Shown here one piece after another: positions 8,394-16,256 of a stretch of 25,679 bases of DNA. Source of the DNA: Ferroplasmaceae archaeon UBA567 (lineage in GTDB: Archaea; Thermoplasmatota; Thermoplasmata; Thermoplasmatales; Thermoplasmataceae). Each line of letters starts with the position of its first letter. Positions within the stretch are counted from its first letter, which is position 1. The translations under genes and the position numbers were made by a program. The stretch is taken from positions 1-25,679 of the forward strand of contig DAUP01000041.1 in assembly GCA_002505185.1 (NCBI GenBank), in the 5' to 3' direction. The notes below the pieces were generated by a model that had not been told where the DNA came from, made no database searches, and worked only from the letters and a program-made list of their open reading frames with translations.

Positions 8394-9064
8394 AAGTCAT
8401 TTACTGGTATAACTACACCCTAAAAGTAAGTCATGCTCCAAAATCATAAAGGAAACCTGTTATTTTTTTCCAGGTTATCTGCCAATTTTAACATACATAA
8501 AACAACTCATGCAGAAATCTTAACCTTTACCTCTTGATTCACAATTATATAATAATAGGAAAGCAGCCGCCGCCATGTTAGATATTTCATAAAGGATCCA
8601 GAGAAAAAAATCTCCATATAGCAATCCCCTATATCCCTCTCTCTTGCGTCAAGCAAATGCGAAAATGCAAAAAATAAGCAAAATCCATTGAAATTATTAT
8701 GTTTAAAATTTCGTAAATGCAAAAAAATGCGAAAATAAAAGAGATTAACTTCCCCTTAAGAAATACATACAGAAACCGGCATAAACCTGGATTTCACCCA
8801 ATGGTATATAATTGACATGGAGATAATTCCAACCCTCCACAATATTTTGGTTATATACAGTTATTTAAGGTATGAGGTATTTTTCTATCTACCTTTCTAT
8901 AAAATATTCAGTTAAACTTATAGTCATGGTTTTCAAAATAAAGCAACCTTGGTTGGGATTATCATTTTCTATGTTAGATTATCCAAAAAAATTTAGCAGG
9001 GAGAACTAAAATTGACCTACCTGAGCTTAAGAATGGGATTGAATGTATAAGGTAAATCATGCTA

Positions 9065-9484
9065 TCAAATCATATAATAAAATATACTCTGTAATCTCAA
9101 ATCTATGAAATCTATTCTATTTACTATTTCATCAAGCTCTTTGTTTTCCTTTGCTATTTCATTTATACCCCTTGACATGTTTTCTTTGAGCTTTTCCCTA
9201 TCTTTCCTTATATTGTTACAGAGAGCATTCTCAGGAACCATAAAGTTATGGAATTCATTGCTGACTGCACGTTTGCCTGCCTCTGATTCGTCAATGCCTG
9301 CTTCCTCCATGATTTTTGACATGGCATCCTCAACTTCCTCTTTCCACCCGTCACTCAGTCTTTTAATAAATAAGAGAATCAGAATATATTTGTAATCCAC
9401 AGATGTCCGTACTAGATCTGCAGCATTATCCATCAATTTAACCAGATCATTTTTTGTAATTTTGCGAAAACAGTCAACTGCCAT
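9065..9484 (-). pseudogene. Truncated type I restriction-modification HsdM, N-terminal domain only
   Basis: The 139-aa product matches the helical N-terminal domain of HsdM (LVKLMDNAADLVRTSVDYKYILILLFIKRLSD at about residues 15-45, then a charged helical region to NRIDFID). That domain recruits HsdS and contacts DNA. HsdM is normally about 500 aa and its SAM-binding and NPPY/NPPF catalytic region is absent here. The frame ends after about 12 unrelated residues, and no hsdS or hsdR is found. A TATA-like sequence (about 9510-9518) sits some 30 nt before ATG 9484, so the fragment may still be expressed. I infer a decayed restriction system, though a retained decoy or antirestriction role cannot be excluded. 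Confidence 0.65.
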
Positions 9485-9561
9485 AGAACTCTAAAGTATC
9501 AGTGCACTCTTATATTTGGAGTATACTATACGTGGTATGTGTCATTAAGAATTTATATGAT

Positions 9562-10437
9562 TTAGATATTGTCTCCATTGTTGGACTCAAATTGTACTGT
9601 AACATGATTGACACCGTATTTTGACAGTATTCTTTCGATGTCTTTCCTCACGGAATCAAGTTCACCTATCTGCATCTGAGAAGGTATACTCATATGCAGG
9701 GTGGCCACTCTCTGGTGCTGGCATATGTCCCAGATGTGCAGATGATGTACACTTGGAAACTCCTTCCTAATCATCTCTTCAACCTCTTTGACACTGACGG
9801 AAGAGCCTTCGAGCAGTATGTTAACGTTTCTCCTGAACATATTGCGGTTTCCGTATAGTATTATGAAGAGAACAATGTAGCTCCCCAGGTAGTCAAGATA
9901 CTGGCTGAAGAAGTAGAACGGCAGTAGCGAGAATGCCAGTACTATAATCATTATTGCAAGGTCCTGCAGTGTATGAATGAACATAATCCTGAAGTTGGAC
10001 TTTTCGTCATGTTCAATAGTAACTCCTGCCACTATCAGCAACGGAATGGCTATTATAGCCGATAAGGCGGTGCTGCCACTTGAGATTGGAATGCCGTGTA
10101 TCAGCAATTCCGTTGTGAGTATTGCAGAATATGCTGAGATTGCAATGAACAGTGTGATAATCGTGATATTCAGCAGTGCCTCGACTCTATGGAAACCGTA
10201 TGAGTGAAATTCATCCGTAGGTTTATTCGAAATTCGGTTAACCAGGAAAATCATTGATATCGACAAGGCGTCTACCAGACGGTCGGATACCACGGAAAGG
10301 GATAGTGGATTATCGGACTCCAGGTAAGAATAGAGGAACAAACCGAGAATAATCCAATATAATAAAGCAGTGATAACATTGTTCTCCGACCTGCTCCACT
10401 TAATTTTGGACAGTTTTTTAGTGTAATGTTGAGACAC
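9562..10437 (-). CDS. Cation diffusion facilitator (CDF) family metal exporter
   Basis: Proton-coupled exporter of divalent metals (Zn, Co, Cd, Fe or Mn) in the cytoplasmic membrane; 291 aa, normal length. About six membrane helices span residues 20-205. The metal site is visible as DxxxD in helix 2 (D52 and D56, SDRLVDA) and HxxxD in helix 5 (H155 and D159, HTLQD). YGFHRVEALL (80-89) is the conserved loop before helix 3. The cytoplasmic dimerisation domain (about 210-285) has the LHIWDICQHQ strand. The start is GTG 10437. The first 14 residues appear to be encoded by an insertion-sequence end, since codons for LSKIKW fall in a sequence that resembles one terminus of the 276-bp element. The metal cannot be decided from sequence. 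Confidence 0.88.
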   Translation of the reverse strand: MSQHYTKKLSKIKWSRSENNVITALLYWIILGLFLYSYLESDNPLSLSVVSDRLVDALSISMIFLVNRISNKPTDEFHSYGFHRVEALLNITIITLFIAISAYSAILTTELLIHGIPISSGSTALSAIIAIPLLIVAGVTIEHDEKSNFRIMFIHTLQDLAIMIIVLAFSLLPFYFFSQYLDYLGSYIVLFIILYGNRNMFRRNVNILLEGSSVSVKEVEEMIRKEFPSVHHLHIWDICQHQRVATLHMSIPSQMQIGELDSVRKDIERILSKYGVNHVTVQFESNNGDNI

Positions 10438-10870
10438 TTCTATTCATCCTCTTCATATTAATTTTCCTGTTTCTCAATCTCCTTTCCTCTTTTTTCTTTA
10501 TCCCATCCATAAACCTGTTCCTGAATTCCGTTTATTTCTAAGGCTGTTTACTGTTCCCATTATCTCTTTCCTCTATAATTTTTTTTACTCATCGATAACC
10601 AGTGCTTGGTCACCTACCAGCCTTTTCAATTTTTCATTCTTTCTGGTATTCATTATCTCCAGATCTGCCGGCTCCATAGAATCCCGTTTTCCCAGATTCT
10701 ATAAATTTATCCCTCCATTTATAGAAGTTGGCTCCTAATACTCCCATGCCTCCTGCATAGCTCTGCTATACTATTAGTTGTAAATGATTCTATTACTATT
10801 CTACCTTTTCATCTGATGTAAATTTCTCCATTATATCACTTCCTCATATTCCACTTGGTAACTGTCCAAA
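10405..10870 (-). mobile_element. Decayed IS3-type element (remnant)
   Basis: The stretch between the CDF start and position 10870 is bounded by inward-facing copies of TTTGGACAGTT (plus strand near 10405-10416 and minus strand near 10857-10870). These resemble the termini of the 276-bp element. Inside is a broken orfA and, nearer the CDF gene, Lys/Glu-rich coding debris. No intact transposase remains. Confidence 0.45.
10585..10831 (-). pseudogene. Broken helix-turn-helix transposase orfA (IS3 type)
   Basis: Reading the minus strand from ATG 10831 and changing frame several times gives MEKFTSDEKVE, then IVIESF...SIAELCRRHG, then GANFYKWRDKFIESGKTGFYG, then NTRKNEKLKRLVGDQALVIDE, ending at TAA. 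That is the order of an IS3-type OrfA: the helix-turn-helix with the YKWRDKF motif, followed by the leucine-rich coiled coil. At least three frameshifts separate the pieces, so it is a pseudogene. The orfB half with the DDE domain is missing. Confidence 0.6.
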
Positions 10871-10930
10871 TAATAAAGGGTATGCACCACTACACATTAA
10901 AATTAAGGAGTTATTTATATACCCCCTGAT

Positions 10931-11074
10931 CTATTTTTTGTTGTCCGAAAAAGAACTCTTTGCCGGACATGTGTTTGCAGGGCATACACCTGTACAGTTG
11001 GTGACCGGCTGAGTTGCTGCATCATTTGATGATATCTTTTCCCCTATCCTTATTGTAGTATCTGCAACGCACAT
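10931..11074 (-). CDS. Possible small Cys-rich protein, 47 aa
   Basis: A 47-codon minus-strand ORF starts at ATG 11074 and ends with TAG at 10931. The N-terminal half (MCVADTTIRIGEKISSNDAA) is followed by a cysteine cluster TNCTGVCPANTCPAK with three Cys spaced 3 and 4 apart, plus Cys2. No transmembrane segment or known family is visible. It sits between the CDF exporter and a membrane protein in an island with other metal-related genes, so a metal-binding peptide is possible. It could also be the surviving end of a longer protein, because a stop codon directly precedes the ATG. Confidence 0.35.
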   Translation of the reverse strand: MCVADTTIRIGEKISSNDAATQPVTNCTGVCPANTCPAKSSFSDNKK

Positions 11075-11197
11075 TCAGGCAGGTTACAGACTAGACTTCA
11101 CATGGCTTGCCCATGAGAGGCAATAACGAGGAGGTATCTTAATAAATGTAAATCGGGACGCTGCCAAAAGTTAATTCCGCTTAATACATATGACTTG

Positions 11198-11680
11198 TCA
11201 TGAATGCAAATGCGCAGCCTTGGATTCTATCGAAATTGAATAAAGCAGAAAAACGAACGAAATGACTGCGATGATAAACCCAATGGACATAGTGAAAGAG
11301 AAAGTATTATTCTGGAAGTTAGAAAATATGAATTCGAGACCGCTTAATCCAGCAAGTAAAATCGAGATTGATGCTATTGCACTTACGACCATCGATTTAT
11401 AGTCCCCCAGCATCAGGGTCATCATAAATATCATTAATGACAACAGTCCAATAAGAACGCCAATCATCATATGAACCATAAGTTCAGGAATTGAAAACAT
11501 AATATCCATCATTCCATACATCGGAAAGGCATTGTTATATGAAGGATAGACTGCAAAGAGATTCATCCACATTCCGATTATGAACTGCACTGCAAGAAGA
11601 GATAATTCAGCCACTATGGCTATGGACAAGAAGTGAGTGCCCTGCCCATTGAATTGAAACACGTGTCCTCTAGACGTCAT
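11198..11680 (-). CDS. Met-rich membrane protein with four helices, unknown function
   Basis: I do not recognise the family. From ATG 11680 the product is 160 aa with four predicted membrane helices at about residues 17-43, 60-90, 98-120 and 128-150. The second and third helices are unusually rich in methionine (MYGMMDIMF, MVHMMIGVL, LMIFMMTLMLGD), and the C-terminus has a His pair (AAHLHS). The open frame extends to a TTG at 11701. The ATG is preferred, although a TTTAATAG box at about 11713-11720 would allow either. Short polytopic proteins of this type are common near metal exporters and respiratory genes. IS-A is inserted 56 bp upstream of the ATG, leaving the TATA-like box in place. Confidence 0.7.
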   Translation of the reverse strand: MTSRGHVFQFNGQGTHFLSIAIVAELSLLAVQFIIGMWMNLFAVYPSYNNAFPMYGMMDIMFSIPELMVHMMIGVLIGLLSLMIFMMTLMLGDYKSMVVSAIASISILLAGLSGLEFIFSNFQNNTFSFTMSIGFIIAVISFVFLLYSISIESKAAHLHS

Positions 11681-11727
11681 GATTTTACCTGTATATTCCA
11701 ATATCCGAGAGAACTATTAAAGCTTTC

Positions 11728-11735
11728 CTAAAATG
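11728..11735. repeat. 8-bp target duplication ctaaaatg, copy 1 (left of IS-A)
   Basis: Directly abuts the ctatgg terminus of IS-A. Identical copies lie at 13912-13919 and 16049-16056. Eight bases is the usual duplication size for IS256-type transposition. Confidence 0.75.
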
Positions 11736-11810
11736 CTATGGCAATTACATTCCGTTAGGTGAATAATTGTATGCCTCTCTGGATCATTGCCTCAAAGTTC
11801 ATAATTTCCT

Positions 11811-13493
11811 CTAAGCGGCCTGAATATTTCTTGACGCCTGAGCCGCATTCATCATCTGATCGTTGTATGGAGTATCGCTCAGATTGTCCTCAAGTATCAT
11901 TCTTGTTCCATCAGCTACGAGTTTATTAACAGTGCTCACTGTCATACCAGGTTTCCTGAAATGTTCTCTCCGCTTTGCAAATACAGCGGAGATCCCATCC
12001 GAACCAAAGACAGTTTTCACGTAGATCGGGTTGTCCAGGTTCTGGAACAGGGCAAGCTGGACACCGCTCTGTGCCAGAACATGCCCTGTTGCTGTATTGC
12101 CATTTCGTTTCCTCACATTCCTCCTGATCTTCCTGAAGAACCTCTCCATGCCGTTGTTCGTCCTTGGCATGGTTCCATCTGCGTTGTTTGCAAACAGCAT
12201 GATTTCACGCTCATGGTACCTTTCAATGATGTGTTTCGCAGCCCTGATTATGTGAGGAGCTATGTTCTCATGAAGGTATACTTCCATCTCCCCTATGACC
12301 GTGTTGCACTGATCGTGAATGGATGCATCATCCGGAATGTCATCCGACAGATTGCCCTTTTCCGGGATCCGGAAGGCAAATCGAAGCTTCTGGAAGAGCA
12401 TGTTCACCTCGGAGAGTTTCTTTGCAGTTTCCACTATGCTCTGATCGGTTACTATGCGGCCTATGTATTTCCTTGCACTGCTGATCAGTTCCATGGATTC
12501 TTCGCCTGCTGCCTTTTCTGAAAGCTCAGATAAGAGCTTTCCCGCTTCTTTCAGTGAAGTGAAGAAGTTCAGGTGGTTCAGGGAGAACGGGAATCCATAG
12601 CCTGAACTACCGTTAACCGAAAGAACCGGTTCAATTATTCTCCTTATGGCCATGATCTCCATCTTTCCCCGGTCGGAACAGAACCCGTTTTCTATCTCTT
12701 CCAGTGTATTCTGATCGTAATCAGGCATTGATCTCAGAATGGATTTCAATGCCGATTTTATCCCCTTCCTGTTTATCTTGAGACCGAGATTGTTATGCAT
12801 GTCCACCATCAGACCCTTTCCAAGGTCTCTGAGAAAGTGCATCAAGCAGATCCTTATGGGCATTCCATGGAAGACCTCTGCAAGGGCGGTGAGTATGCCC
12901 GATCTCATATCGGATATGGATCCTGATGGCGATCCGAATCTTTCCTTCACCTTCATCAGGATGTCCTTGATGTTCTCATATGATTCCGAGGCGTATTTCT
13001 CCGCATGGAGAGTGAAATTAGATATCGAATCCCTTACAACGACGATCATGTCAAACTTCGAATCCGTCGTTCCGTCTATCTGCAACACATAATTATGCAT
13101 GGCACCCTTCAGCTTTTTCCAGCTTTCCTCATGAATCCTGGATAATATGCGGAGTGCCATGTTCGTCACATTCCTTGCATGGCTCCCGCTTATTCCCCTC
13201 ATCCCGCCCTGTTCGGATATTTCCGAGCAGCTAAGTCCATGGATGAACCTGCCCATGGAGGCCTCAATCATGATGTCATTGGCGTATATGCAGTGTGGAT
13301 TAACGATGGACTTCAGCCTTTCGGATCTGAACATTGTTCCATGTCTTCTGCATCCCATGATTTTATGGACTGCGGTGAACTCGCCCATCTCCCATGATCT
13401 GATCGTCCTCCTCTCCGTCTTGTATTCCACAAGACGGGAATGGCACTGAGGGCAGACAGTGCGATCCGTCCGGAATATGATCTCCGAGATCAT
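11811..13493 (-). CDS. IS-A transposase (OrfB), DDE type with CxxH motif
   Basis: The 560-aa transposase has an N-terminal zinc-finger-like part (CPQC at 14-17 and CRRH at 48-51) and a catalytic core of the IS256/MULE kind. Core residues are Asp140 in LQIDGTTD, Asp195 in SISDMRSGI, the CxxH motif C216/H219 in ICLMHFLRD, and Glu450 in RTNNGMERFFRKIRR. A helical insertion lies between the CxxH motif and the Glu. I start it at ATG 13493, whose ATGA overlaps the stop of orfA exactly as in IS-B. A longer frame starts at 13559, but its extra 22 residues (MANNKDHDRERSQ...) lie inside orfA and look fortuitous. No stop or frameshift interrupts it. Confidence 0.85.
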   Translation of the reverse strand: MISEIIFRTDRTVCPQCHSRLVEYKTERRTIRSWEMGEFTAVHKIMGCRRHGTMFRSERLKSIVNPHCIYANDIMIEASMGRFIHGLSCSEISEQGGMRGISGSHARNVTNMALRILSRIHEESWKKLKGAMHNYVLQIDGTTDSKFDMIVVVRDSISNFTLHAEKYASESYENIKDILMKVKERFGSPSGSISDMRSGILTALAEVFHGMPIRICLMHFLRDLGKGLMVDMHNNLGLKINRKGIKSALKSILRSMPDYDQNTLEEIENGFCSDRGKMEIMAIRRIIEPVLSVNGSSGYGFPFSLNHLNFFTSLKEAGKLLSELSEKAAGEESMELISSARKYIGRIVTDQSIVETAKKLSEVNMLFQKLRFAFRIPEKGNLSDDIPDDASIHDQCNTVIGEMEVYLHENIAPHIIRAAKHIIERYHEREIMLFANNADGTMPRTNNGMERFFRKIRRNVRKRNGNTATGHVLAQSGVQLALFQNLDNPIYVKTVFGSDGISAVFAKRREHFRKPGMTVSTVNKLVADGTRMILEDNLSDTPYNDQMMNAAQASRNIQAA

Positions 13494-13804
13494 TTCAGCC
13501 TCAGGAAGGTCTTCTTCAGCTTGAGATCGTTCTCTATCATGATCTTTGTTATTGGCCATGAATCATACTCGATCCCGATCTTCTTCAGGATCGAATCTAT
13601 ATCCTCCTGGCTTATCTTCTTGTCCAGGAGCCTTTTGATATAGGGCAGTATGTCCTCCAGTTTGATCTCATTCTTCGAATGCAGGTCCTTTCCAAGGTAT
13701 CCAACATACTTCTGCACAACCTTTCCTTTCACACGCTTTTCGTCAACAAGGCTGTAATAGGTATTTCCATCCTTTCTTGTTACTTTTTTAGGTCTCACTG
13801 TCAT
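13490..13804 (-). CDS. IS-A accessory protein (OrfA), 104 aa
   Basis: Small basic protein translated just before the transposase and overlapping it by ATGA, which implies translational coupling. It contains a beta-rich N-terminal part (YYSLVDEKRVKGKVVQKYVGYLGKD, about residues 15-39) that resembles the first domain of IS1634-type transposases. A helical part follows (ILPYIKRLLDKKISQEDIDSILKKIGIEYDSWP). IS-B carries a close homologue in the same place. Conservation in two diverged elements indicates a role in transposition, such as DNA-end binding or regulation, but that is inference. The open frame starts at 13888 in the inverted repeat; ATG 13804 matches the IS-B start. Confidence 0.75.
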   Translation of the reverse strand: MTVRPKKVTRKDGNTYYSLVDEKRVKGKVVQKYVGYLGKDLHSKNEIKLEDILPYIKRLLDKKISQEDIDSILKKIGIEYDSWPITKIMIENDLKLKKTFLRLK

Positions 13805-13911
13805 GTGGACTGTAATTACATCCCACAATATAAATGTTTCGGTACGCCGTATTTTACGCAAGAAATGATACAAAACATTGCTATTCATCTAACGGAATAT
13901 AATTGCCATAG

Positions 13912-13919
13912 CTAAAATG
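13912..13919. repeat. 8-bp target duplication ctaaaatg, copy 2 (shared by IS-A and IS-B)
   Basis: This one 8-bp unit serves as the right duplication of IS-A and the left duplication of IS-B. Confidence 0.75.
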
Positions 13920-14059
13920 CTATGCCGGACATTGACTGTCTGTGCTGTATATAGTATTTATACCAGTAATTAACATGTCAGAATTCTATGTTTTAACAGA
14001 TTTTATTGATTGAAACAGTTTATCTGTATATGGATTGTCTTTTATTCTGCTGTTTATTA

Positions 14060-15637
14060 TCATATCAGTGCCCTTTTCAACAAGCTGTATAATCTTTTAT
14101 GTGTCATTCCATTATTCCTGTATGGCATAATGTGCTTTGCCAGTACTGAAGCAATATTGTTGTTTCCAAATACTGCCTTTACATAATCCTTATTCTCTAT
14201 ATTCTGGAATATTGCAAGTGAAACGCCATTATTTGCAAGCATGTTTCCTGTAGCTATATTGCCACACCTTTTGCGTATATTCCTTCTCAGTTTCCTGAAG
14301 AACTGCTCCATTCCATTGTTTGTCCTTGGTATGCTATGTTCATTATTATTGGCAAATAACATTGTTTCCCTGTTCCTGTACCTTGATATTACAAGCTTTA
14401 TTGCTTTCATTAAATATCCAGGAATATCCGCATGTGTGTATACTTTCAGTTCATCCATAATGTTATTGCACTGTTCATGTGCAGCAATATCATCCTTTAA
14501 ATCATCGGATAGATTTCCATGGTCAGGCACATTGAAGGCTTTCCTCAATTTATTGAATATTGCATTGATATTTGACAATTTATCTGCATTCTCTTTAATT
14601 TTACCATTGCCCGTAATTTTCTGCAATAATTGCATAATATTATTGATATAATTTAATGATTCTTTCGACTTAACATTTGCATATAGTTTTAGCAATCTAT
14701 TCTCTGCTTCCCTGCATGCATTATAGAAATTCAAATGCCTTAATGTGAATGGAAAGCCATACCCTGATGATTTTATTAATAGCAATCCCTCAAGTATATG
14801 CCTTATTCCCATTATTTCCATATTATTTATGTCACTGCAATAGCCATTTTCAATATCATATAATGTTTTCTGGCTATACTCTGGCATTTCCCTCAGAATA
14901 GCCTTTAATGGCGATTTTATCCCTATCCTGCTAATAGCTATTCCCAGTTCTGTGTGCAGTATTTCCATTAAATCCTTTCCTATATCCCTTAAGAAATGCA
15001 TCAGGCATATTCTTACAGGCATTCCTGGAAATGCATCCTTCAATGCTTCCAGTATTCCAGACCTCATGTCCGATATTGATCCTGAAGGTGTTCCAAACCT
15101 TTCCCTAATATTAACAAGCACATTCCTGATATTGCCATATGATTCCGGGAATATATGCTGTGCATCTATAACAAATCCTGTAATGGCATCCTTTGCTGCA
15201 ACTATAATATTATATTCAGAATCTGCTGTGCCATCTATCTGGAGTATGTACGATTCCATGAATTCTTTTATTTTTGCTATATTCCCATAATGGTTTATTC
15301 TGAATGCTTCAATAATACTATTGCCTGCCCTTCCCGCATGCCTTTCGGATATTCCTGCATATGATGATATCTCCGAACATGATCTCCCATATACGAACCT
15401 ATCCCTGGCTGCCTTTAATATTACATCATTTGCATATGTGCATTTATTCCTTATTATATCTTCCAGTTTATCTGACTTATATACAATGCCATCATTCTTG
15501 CATACCTTTAGCCTGTGCACAGCAATGAAATCCCCTTCAATGGATTTTGCAGTTCTCCTGTATGGCCTGTAAAACCTTAACTTATTGCCACATAAAGGGC
15601 ATTTATTAAGAACAGTGCTGAATGCAATTTTAATCAT
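14060..15637 (-). CDS. IS-B transposase (OrfB), frameshifted near the C-terminus
   Basis: The 525-aa frame has the same order of motifs as IS-A: CPLC at 13-16, Asp135 (LQIDGTAD), Asp190 (SISDMRSGI), C211/H214 (CLMHFLRD) and Glu444 (NNGMEQFFRKLRR). After GMTHK it shifts to RLYSLLKRALI and stops at 14060. The related copy IS-D has one more T in the plus-strand run (ctttttatg against cttttatg here at 14094-14100). In that frame it continues KIIQLVEKGTDMI for about 49 residues, as IS-A does. The original stop would be at 13986. All catalytic residues remain; the lost tail may matter for end pairing. A homopolymer sequencing error or programmed frameshift is possible. Confidence 0.78.
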   Translation of the reverse strand: MIKIAFSTVLNKCPLCGNKLRFYRPYRRTAKSIEGDFIAVHRLKVCKNDGIVYKSDKLEDIIRNKCTYANDVILKAARDRFVYGRSCSEISSYAGISERHAGRAGNSIIEAFRINHYGNIAKIKEFMESYILQIDGTADSEYNIIVAAKDAITGFVIDAQHIFPESYGNIRNVLVNIRERFGTPSGSISDMRSGILEALKDAFPGMPVRICLMHFLRDIGKDLMEILHTELGIAISRIGIKSPLKAILREMPEYSQKTLYDIENGYCSDINNMEIMGIRHILEGLLLIKSSGYGFPFTLRHLNFYNACREAENRLLKLYANVKSKESLNYINNIMQLLQKITGNGKIKENADKLSNINAIFNKLRKAFNVPDHGNLSDDLKDDIAAHEQCNNIMDELKVYTHADIPGYLMKAIKLVISRYRNRETMLFANNNEHSIPRTNNGMEQFFRKLRRNIRKRCGNIATGNMLANNGVSLAIFQNIENKDYVKAVFGNNNIASVLAKHIMPYRNNGMTHKRLYSLLKRALI

Positions 15638-15945
15638 TTTAGCTTCAAATATATTTTATCCAGCTTCAGATCATTCTCTATAATTATTTTAGTTATTGGC
15701 CATGCATCGTATTCTATCCCTATCTTCTTCAATATTTCATCAATCTCTTCCTGTGATATTCCGTGCTTTAACAGCCTCTCCACATATGGCAATATATCTG
15801 AAGCCTTTAACTCATTCTTTGCCTTAGGGTCCTTTCCAAGGTATCCTATGTACTTCTGCACAACCTTCCCATTAACCCTCTTCTCCTCTATCAGTTCATA
15901 ATATTCTTTTCCATTTCTCCTAACCTTATGTGGCACTAATGTCAT
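15634..15945 (-). CDS. IS-B accessory protein (OrfA), 103 aa
   Basis: Homologue of the IS-A small protein, sharing RVNGKVVQKYIGYLGKD, the helical ILPYVERLLKHGISQEEID and the end KKIGIEYDAWPITKIIIENDLKLDK. Its stop overlaps the transposase ATG by ATGA. The start ATG at 15945 lies about 100 bp inside the right end of the element. Function unknown; presumed transposition accessory or regulator. Confidence 0.72.
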   Translation of the reverse strand: MTLVPHKVRRNGKEYYELIEEKRVNGKVVQKYIGYLGKDPKAKNELKASDILPYVERLLKHGISQEEIDEILKKIGIEYDAWPITKIIIENDLKLDKIYLKLK

Positions 15946-16048
15946 ATGTGGTAATTACCACATACAATATAAACCTTTCGAAATCATGTATTTTCAATGA
16001 AAATTATACAAAATTCACAAATTATTCAACACTCAATGGCTGCCATAG

Positions 16049-16056
16049 CTAAAATG
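16049..16056. repeat. 8-bp target duplication ctaaaatg, copy 3 (between IS-B and IS-C)
   Basis: Lies between the right terminus of IS-B (…CCATAG) and the left terminus of IS-C (CTATGG…), so that the junction reads as a near-palindrome. Confidence 0.72.
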
Positions 16057-16256
16057 CTATGGCAATTATATACCGTTGGATAAATAATATCAACACCTTC
16101 TGATATTGTTAGGAATCATATAATCTCCAGTGATTTCTAAAACTTATGTTAAGAATTATTTACTTTCAACTGTTATTGCTGATAAATAGCTATTTTTACA
16201 ATACCCTGCGGTTAAACATATATCCTGGATATTATTGCATATGGATATTTTATCTA

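Larger units (their letters stand above)
8151..9064. other. AT-rich left end of the island, no firm gene
   Basis: About 900 bp without a gene I can defend. It contains the left arm repeat, a 13-bp tandem duplication (8368-8393) and an A-rich patch at about 8652-8740 where the motif aaatgc/aaaatgc recurs several times. A 44-codon ORF at 8872-9006 (plus strand, begins MRYFSIYLSIKYSVKL) follows an AT-rich stretch but has no recognisable family. A 71-codon minus-strand frame at 8507-8722 has an odd composition and no domain. This may be decayed sequence downstream of the truncated hsdM. Confidence 0.5.
11736..13911 (-). mobile_element. Insertion sequence IS-A, 2176 bp, IS256/MULE-like, complete
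   Basis: Ends are 23-bp terminal inverted repeats starting CTATGGCAATTA (left 11736-11758, right 13889-13911) with 22 of 23 positions matching. The 8-bp direct repeat ctaaaatg lies on both sides. It encodes two overlapping genes on the minus strand, a 104-aa accessory protein and a 560-aa transposase. Both ORFs and both ends look intact, so it may be active. Its base composition is visibly richer in G+C than that of IS-B and the host genes, which suggests a recent arrival from another host. Confidence 0.85.
13920..16048 (-). mobile_element. Insertion sequence IS-B, 2129 bp, IS256/MULE-like
   Basis: A relative of IS-A with the same two-gene layout and different ends. The 20-bp termini begin CTATG and match at 16 of 20 positions (left 13920-13939, right 16029-16048). 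The 8-bp ctaaaatg flanks both sides. It is AT-rich like the host. The transposase has lost its tail by a one-base deletion at about 14095-14098. Confidence 0.82.

Noticed and set aside
8507..8722. 71-codon minus-strand frame in the island left end
   Set aside because: Low-complexity, aromatic-rich product without a recognisable motif; A-rich repeats within it make an open frame likely by chance.
8652..8740. Repeated aaatgc/aaaatgc motifs resembling a short repeat array
   Set aside because: Units are irregular in length and spacing with no unique spacers, so this is not a CRISPR array; no cas genes are present.
11961..12521. Long plus-strand frame opposite the IS-A transposase (186 codons)
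   Set aside because: Antisense shadow of a GC-richer coding gene; the minus-strand product has catalytic motifs and the plus-strand one has none.
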